64,000 nt of DNA from Lewinella sp. 4G2 (GTDB lineage: Bacteria > Bacteroidota > Bacteroidia > Chitinophagales > Saprospiraceae), in the NCBI RefSeq assembly GCF_001625015.1, contig NZ_LVWJ02000014.1, forward strand, positions 558,001 to 622,000, read 5' to 3'. This document shows, piece after piece, positions 61,575 through 64,000 of this stretch; the stretch's first letter is position 1, and the number at the start of each line of letters is the position of its first letter. The notes below the pieces were generated by a model that ran no database searches, had not been told where the DNA came from, and worked only from the letters and a program-made list of their open reading frames with translations. A program made the position numbers and the translations under genes.

Positions 61575-61593
61575 GGCACCCGCGGCAGCGCCC
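61575..61593 (-). repeat. 18-bp dispersed repeat, intergenic
   Basis: GGCACCCGCGGCAGCGCCC, just upstream of the BlaI operators; a damaged block C (61603-61662) follows. Confidence 0.85.
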
Positions 61594-61602
61594 GAAAACA
61601 AT

Positions 61603-61662
61603 GGTAGAATGGGCCACCTGGCGGTGTGCCATCGCTCCACAAGCCAGCCCTCCGGGGCGGGC
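61603..61662. repeat. Block C repeat, inverted and diverged
   Basis: AATGGGCCACCTGGCGGTGTGCCATCGCTCC region aligned to the block C minus strand, with several changes. Confidence 0.7.
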
Positions 61663-61771
61663 ACCAAACTCACTACCTTAAACCCGTCGAATAAGCCAAG
61701 TCATTCGTCGCGAAAAATGGACCGGCCCGGCCCGCCACGGTATTTTCACCACCAATCAACAAGAACACCCC

Positions 61772-63463
61772 GTGCGCCAACTTTTCACCTTCGGCCTCCT
61801 CTTATTCACCCTCTGCCTCAGCGCCCAAACGGAACGCGTGACCAACTGGTCCGCCGTGATGGACGTCCGTTCCGACGGCTCCATCGACGTGGAAGAAACC
61901 ATCAGCGTGGTGGCCACCGGCGACATCATTAAGCGGGGCATTACCCGGGCCATCACCCGCAAACCCATTGGGGGCGACCACGACGGCAATTTTAGCTACG
62001 AGCTGATCTCCGCCACCCGCAACGGGGAAACGATCGAACCTTTCGAGAAGAGTAGCCGAAGCCTGACGACCTTTTACCTCGGCTCCAAAGAGGAAACCCT
62101 CCCGCCCGGAGAGTACACTTACGTATTTAACTATACGAGTGCGGATCAGATCTACTTCATGGAGTTCATCGACGAGATCCGGTGGCACCACATCGATACG
62201 GATGGGAAACTACCCGTTGAGAAAGCCGACATCACCGTCCGCTTTACGGCCGGCACCAACATCCTGGGCGCCGACTGCTACGCGGGCCGGGAGGGCAGTA
62301 ACGATGACGCCTGCACTGTGGTGACGGATCGCAACAAGGTCACCTTCACCGCCACTCGCCCCCTGCCCGCCGGTGAGGGGATGACGATCGGGGTGAGCGC
62401 CCCCAAAGGCACTTTCGCCCGCCCGGCACTACCGACGCCACTGCAGCAAAAGGGCACCCTGTACGTCGTCCTGGCGGGTTTACTGACGGCTATCGCTTAC
62501 GCATACACCAGTTGGAACCGCCACGGCCGTGACCCGATTGGGCCGGAAGTCACCCACGAATTTTACCCGCCGGAGGGCGTCTCCCCCGCCTCGGCCTTTC
62601 ACTTGCTGAACAGCCATCAACACGGGAGCCTGGTTACCGCATCTCTGACGGCGCTGGCCATTGACGGATACATCAAGATTGAAGAACGAAAAGAGGACGG
62701 ATTCCTCGGCCTCGGTAAAAAGGAGTACTTCGCCCTACTCCAAACGGATGAAGTCCCGACCGATAAGGACGTGCCGGCAGAGCAGTTCGCCCTCTACCAG
62801 AAACTCTTCCAAAAATCCCGCATCATTGAGTTGGATGGAGATTACAACAAAGACCTCTACAAGGCGACCAAAGCCCACAACGACAGCATCCGCGAGCAGC
62901 ACAAGGATTTCATCAAGGATGGAGCCAATGGCTGGAAGATCCTGCCCCTGGTGGGCATCTTCGTCGTCACCATTATTGCGGCAGTCCTGTTCATCAAAAC
63001 GGCGGACAGCATTGGGGTGGTGGCCTTTGGGATTAGCATCCCGTTGTTCTTCATCGTGCTGGGTCTCTACGCCTGGCTGATCCAACAGCCGAGCTACGGA
63101 AAGGTGGCCCTCAAGAACCGGCTCAAGGGTTTACGCAATTACCTCAAACTCTCCCGCCAGGACCGCGACGCCCTCGTGGATGCCCCGGAGATGACGGAGG
63201 AATATTTCCAGCAACTCCTCCCCTACGCCATCGCCTTCGGCCAGGATAACGACTGGGCCCACAACCTGACGACGGACCTGGCCAATACCGGCGAGCGGCA
63301 AATGAATGCCTATCCTTATTACATGACTGGCTTCACCAACCGTATGAATACCTCGTTCGCGGATACGGCCCACACGGCGACTTCCGGTGGCGGAGGCGGC
63401 GGTTCCTTTTCTGGGGGCGGCGGCTCCGTCGGCGGCGGCGGTGGCGGTGTTGGTGGCTTCTGA
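61772..63463 (+). CDS. DUF2207 family membrane protein
   Basis: 563 residues starting at a GTG (61772) that begins a signal peptide (QLFTFGLLLFTLCLSAQ). A lumenal/extracytoplasmic DUF2207 domain (about 20-215; for example RVTNWSAVMDVRSDGSIDVEE and FVNYTSADQIYF-like strands), one membrane helix (about 228-248), a helical cytoplasmic-like stretch (250-385), two more helices (about 390-445), and a very Gly-rich end (GGGGGSFSGGGGSVGGGGGG). Function of the family is unknown; the C-terminal Gly/Ser tail is common in it. Its promoter is not clear. Confidence 0.85.
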   Translation: MRQLFTFGLLLFTLCLSAQTERVTNWSAVMDVRSDGSIDVEETISVVATGDIIKRGITRAITRKPIGGDHDGNFSYELISATRNGETIEPFEKSSRSLTTFYLGSKEETLPPGEYTYVFNYTSADQIYFMEFIDEIRWHHIDTDGKLPVEKADITVRFTAGTNILGADCYAGREGSNDDACTVVTDRNKVTFTATRPLPAGEGMTIGVSAPKGTFARPALPTPLQQKGTLYVVLAGLLTAIAYAYTSWNRHGRDPIGPEVTHEFYPPEGVSPASAFHLLNSHQHGSLVTASLTALAIDGYIKIEERKEDGFLGLGKKEYFALLQTDEVPTDKDVPAEQFALYQKLFQKSRIIELDGDYNKDLYKATKAHNDSIREQHKDFIKDGANGWKILPLVGIFVVTIIAAVLFIKTADSIGVVAFGISIPLFFIVLGLYAWLIQQPSYGKVALKNRLKGLRNYLKLSRQDRDALVDAPEMTEEYFQQLLPYAIAFGQDNDWAHNLTTDLANTGERQMNAYPYYMTGFTNRMNTSFADTAHTATSGGGGGGSFSGGGGSVGGGGGGVGGF

Positions 63464-63532
63464 TGGAGGCGCCTCTCTCTAACGTTGGATATGGGGCCGC
63501 TGGCCGCGGTTAATCTCCGGCGCTCAATACCG

Positions 63533-63744
63533 GTCGTCCCGAAGGGCCGGCCTACGTAGCGGTGGCACACCGTCAGGTGGCCCACTCTACTTTGCGACGG
63601 GTGCCCCACCCTACTTCGCGGCATTTGGCCCACTCTACTTTGCGTCAGGTGCCCCACTCTACTTTGCGACGGGTGGCCCACCCTACTTCGCGTCAGGTGG
63701 CCCACCCTACTCCGCGTCAGGTGGCCCCACCCCACCCTACTTCC
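63533..63744. repeat. Block C followed by a 24-bp tandem array
   Basis: Block C from 63533 runs into seven tandem units starting at 63575, 63599, 63623, 63647, 63671, 63695 and 63719. The first six are exactly 24 bp, of form RGGTGCCCCACYCTACTTYG with few changes. They are expansions of the last part of block C. The minus-strand frame through them encodes an SRVGHLTR-like octapeptide repeat and is not a gene. The rest of the 63464-63871 gap holds a possible hairpin only. Confidence 0.9.
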
Positions 63745-63815
63745 CAGCATTCCACCCCTTTTTTCACGTAAGGAAATTGTGATACCGCTCTCCGTCCAAA
63801 ATTCGTGAACACTTC

Positions 63816-63860
63816 TAAAATGACCTGCTTAATCAATGACCAACTAGGTTGGCCATTTTA
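63816..63860 (+). promoter_or_regulatory. Possible structured leader before the last gene
   Basis: TAAAATG (63816-63822) can pair with CATTTTA (63854-63860), with CCAAC/GTTGG inside, ending 11 nt before the ATG. Could affect translation; weak evidence. Confidence 0.3.
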
Positions 63861-63871
63861 AGTATGCCGTC

Positions 63872-64000
63872 ATGATCCAAATCACGCCCCTCCAGCCTTT
63901 TGGCTGTTCAATTACCTCCGTCGATCTCCGTTCCGCCAGCGATCAGGAAGCACTGACCATTCGCAATGCCACCGCGACCCACGGCTTTGCGGTGATTCGT
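63872..64000 (+). CDS. TauD/TfdA-like dioxygenase, N-terminal part (runs off window)
   Basis: 43 codons from the ATG at 63872, open to the window edge. IQITPLQPFGCSITSVDLRS followed by ATATHGFAVIR is the pattern at the start of Fe(II)/2-oxoglutarate dioxygenases of the TauD/TfdA type (clavaminate synthase-like), where the substrate-loop strand ends GFxVxR. The metal-binding HxD lies beyond the window, so the call is provisional. Confidence 0.5.
   Translation, partial: MIQITPLQPFGCSITSVDLRSASDQEALTIRNATATHGFAVIR

Noticed and set aside
63575..63744. CRISPR array
   Set aside because: The units are contiguous 24-bp tandem repeats without unique spacers, and there are no cas genes.
63319..63750. 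Minus-strand frame of 143 codons with an octapeptide repeat
   Set aside because: It reads through the 24-bp tandem array and the antisense of the DUF2207 gene's Gly-rich end; the repeats explain the frame and it has no independent start signal or codon bias.
1..64000. tRNA, rRNA or riboswitch genes
   Set aside because: No cloverleaf with T-loop and D-loop signals, rRNA-like conserved stretches or known riboswitch core motifs were recognised by eye; a covariance search would be decisive.

Overview
The window looks like a GC-rich chromosome segment of a Bacteroidota bacterium, most likely of the Saprospiria/Lewinella type. The reasons are a PorZ-like protein and another secreted protein with type IX secretion (T9SS) C-terminal domains, a SprB-type repeat, the bacillithiol enzyme BshA, HMG-CoA synthase and mevalonate-kinase-like genes, a DUF1501/PSD1 pair, almost no Shine-Dalgarno sites, and recurring -7 boxes of the Bacteroidota type (TAnnTTTG). 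I saw no rRNA, tRNA, CRISPR array, prophage or intact insertion sequence.

Layout. 1-8.7 kb: end of an unknown gene, a DUF4956/HlyD/TolC-like operon, HMG-CoA synthase, an alpha/beta hydrolase, an MFS transporter and two small unknown genes. 8.8-20.6 kb: pdxH, clpX, clpP, PorZ-like, a methyltransferase, a small membrane protein, rlmN and clpB. 20.6-22.6 kb: an AT-richer patch with a decayed reading frame, a Fic protein and a 70-residue protein. 22.6-33.2 kb: bshA, a large T9SS cargo protein, a YceI lipoprotein, a mevalonate-kinase-like GHMP kinase, a fused epimerase-methyltransferase followed by an MFS exporter, purN and a TPR membrane protein. 33.4-42.9 kb: ATP-dependent DNA ligase with its MBL-fold exonuclease partner, DUF1501 and PSD1 proteins, and cysS. 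43.4-50.4 kb: an orphan protein, a DEDDh exonuclease, a TPR-CHAT protein divergent from a subtilase, and a membrane protein. 50.5-57.2 kb: MFS + cupin divergent from Crp/Fnr-like + GNAT, a second Crp/Fnr-like regulator with an epimerase, an SDR and an AlkA-type glycosylase. 57.5-64 kb: PAP2 phosphatase, BlaI/BlaR1-type regulator pair with clear operators, a DUF2207 membrane protein, and the start of a TauD-like dioxygenase.

The least explained content is between and across the genes. An 18-bp element (consensus GGGCGCTGCCGCRGGTGC) occurs about 15 times, both between genes and inside at least seven reading frames in several different frames. A structured repeat that can fold into a multi-branch cruciform occurs as two tandem 151-bp copies at 32.0-32.35 kb, with a likely relative at 49.7 kb. 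A composite GC-rich repeat ends in a 24-bp tandem array at 63.6 kb. Tracts of near-heptameric repeats run into the 3' ends of genes. The strongest protein-level candidates for new biology are the DUF4956/HlyD/TolC-like operon, the epimerase-methyltransferase fusion with its exporter, the BlaR1-type protein with a 29-residue repeat sensor, and the CHAT/subtilase pair.

All calls come from reading the sequence. Family names rest on motif recognition, not on database searches.
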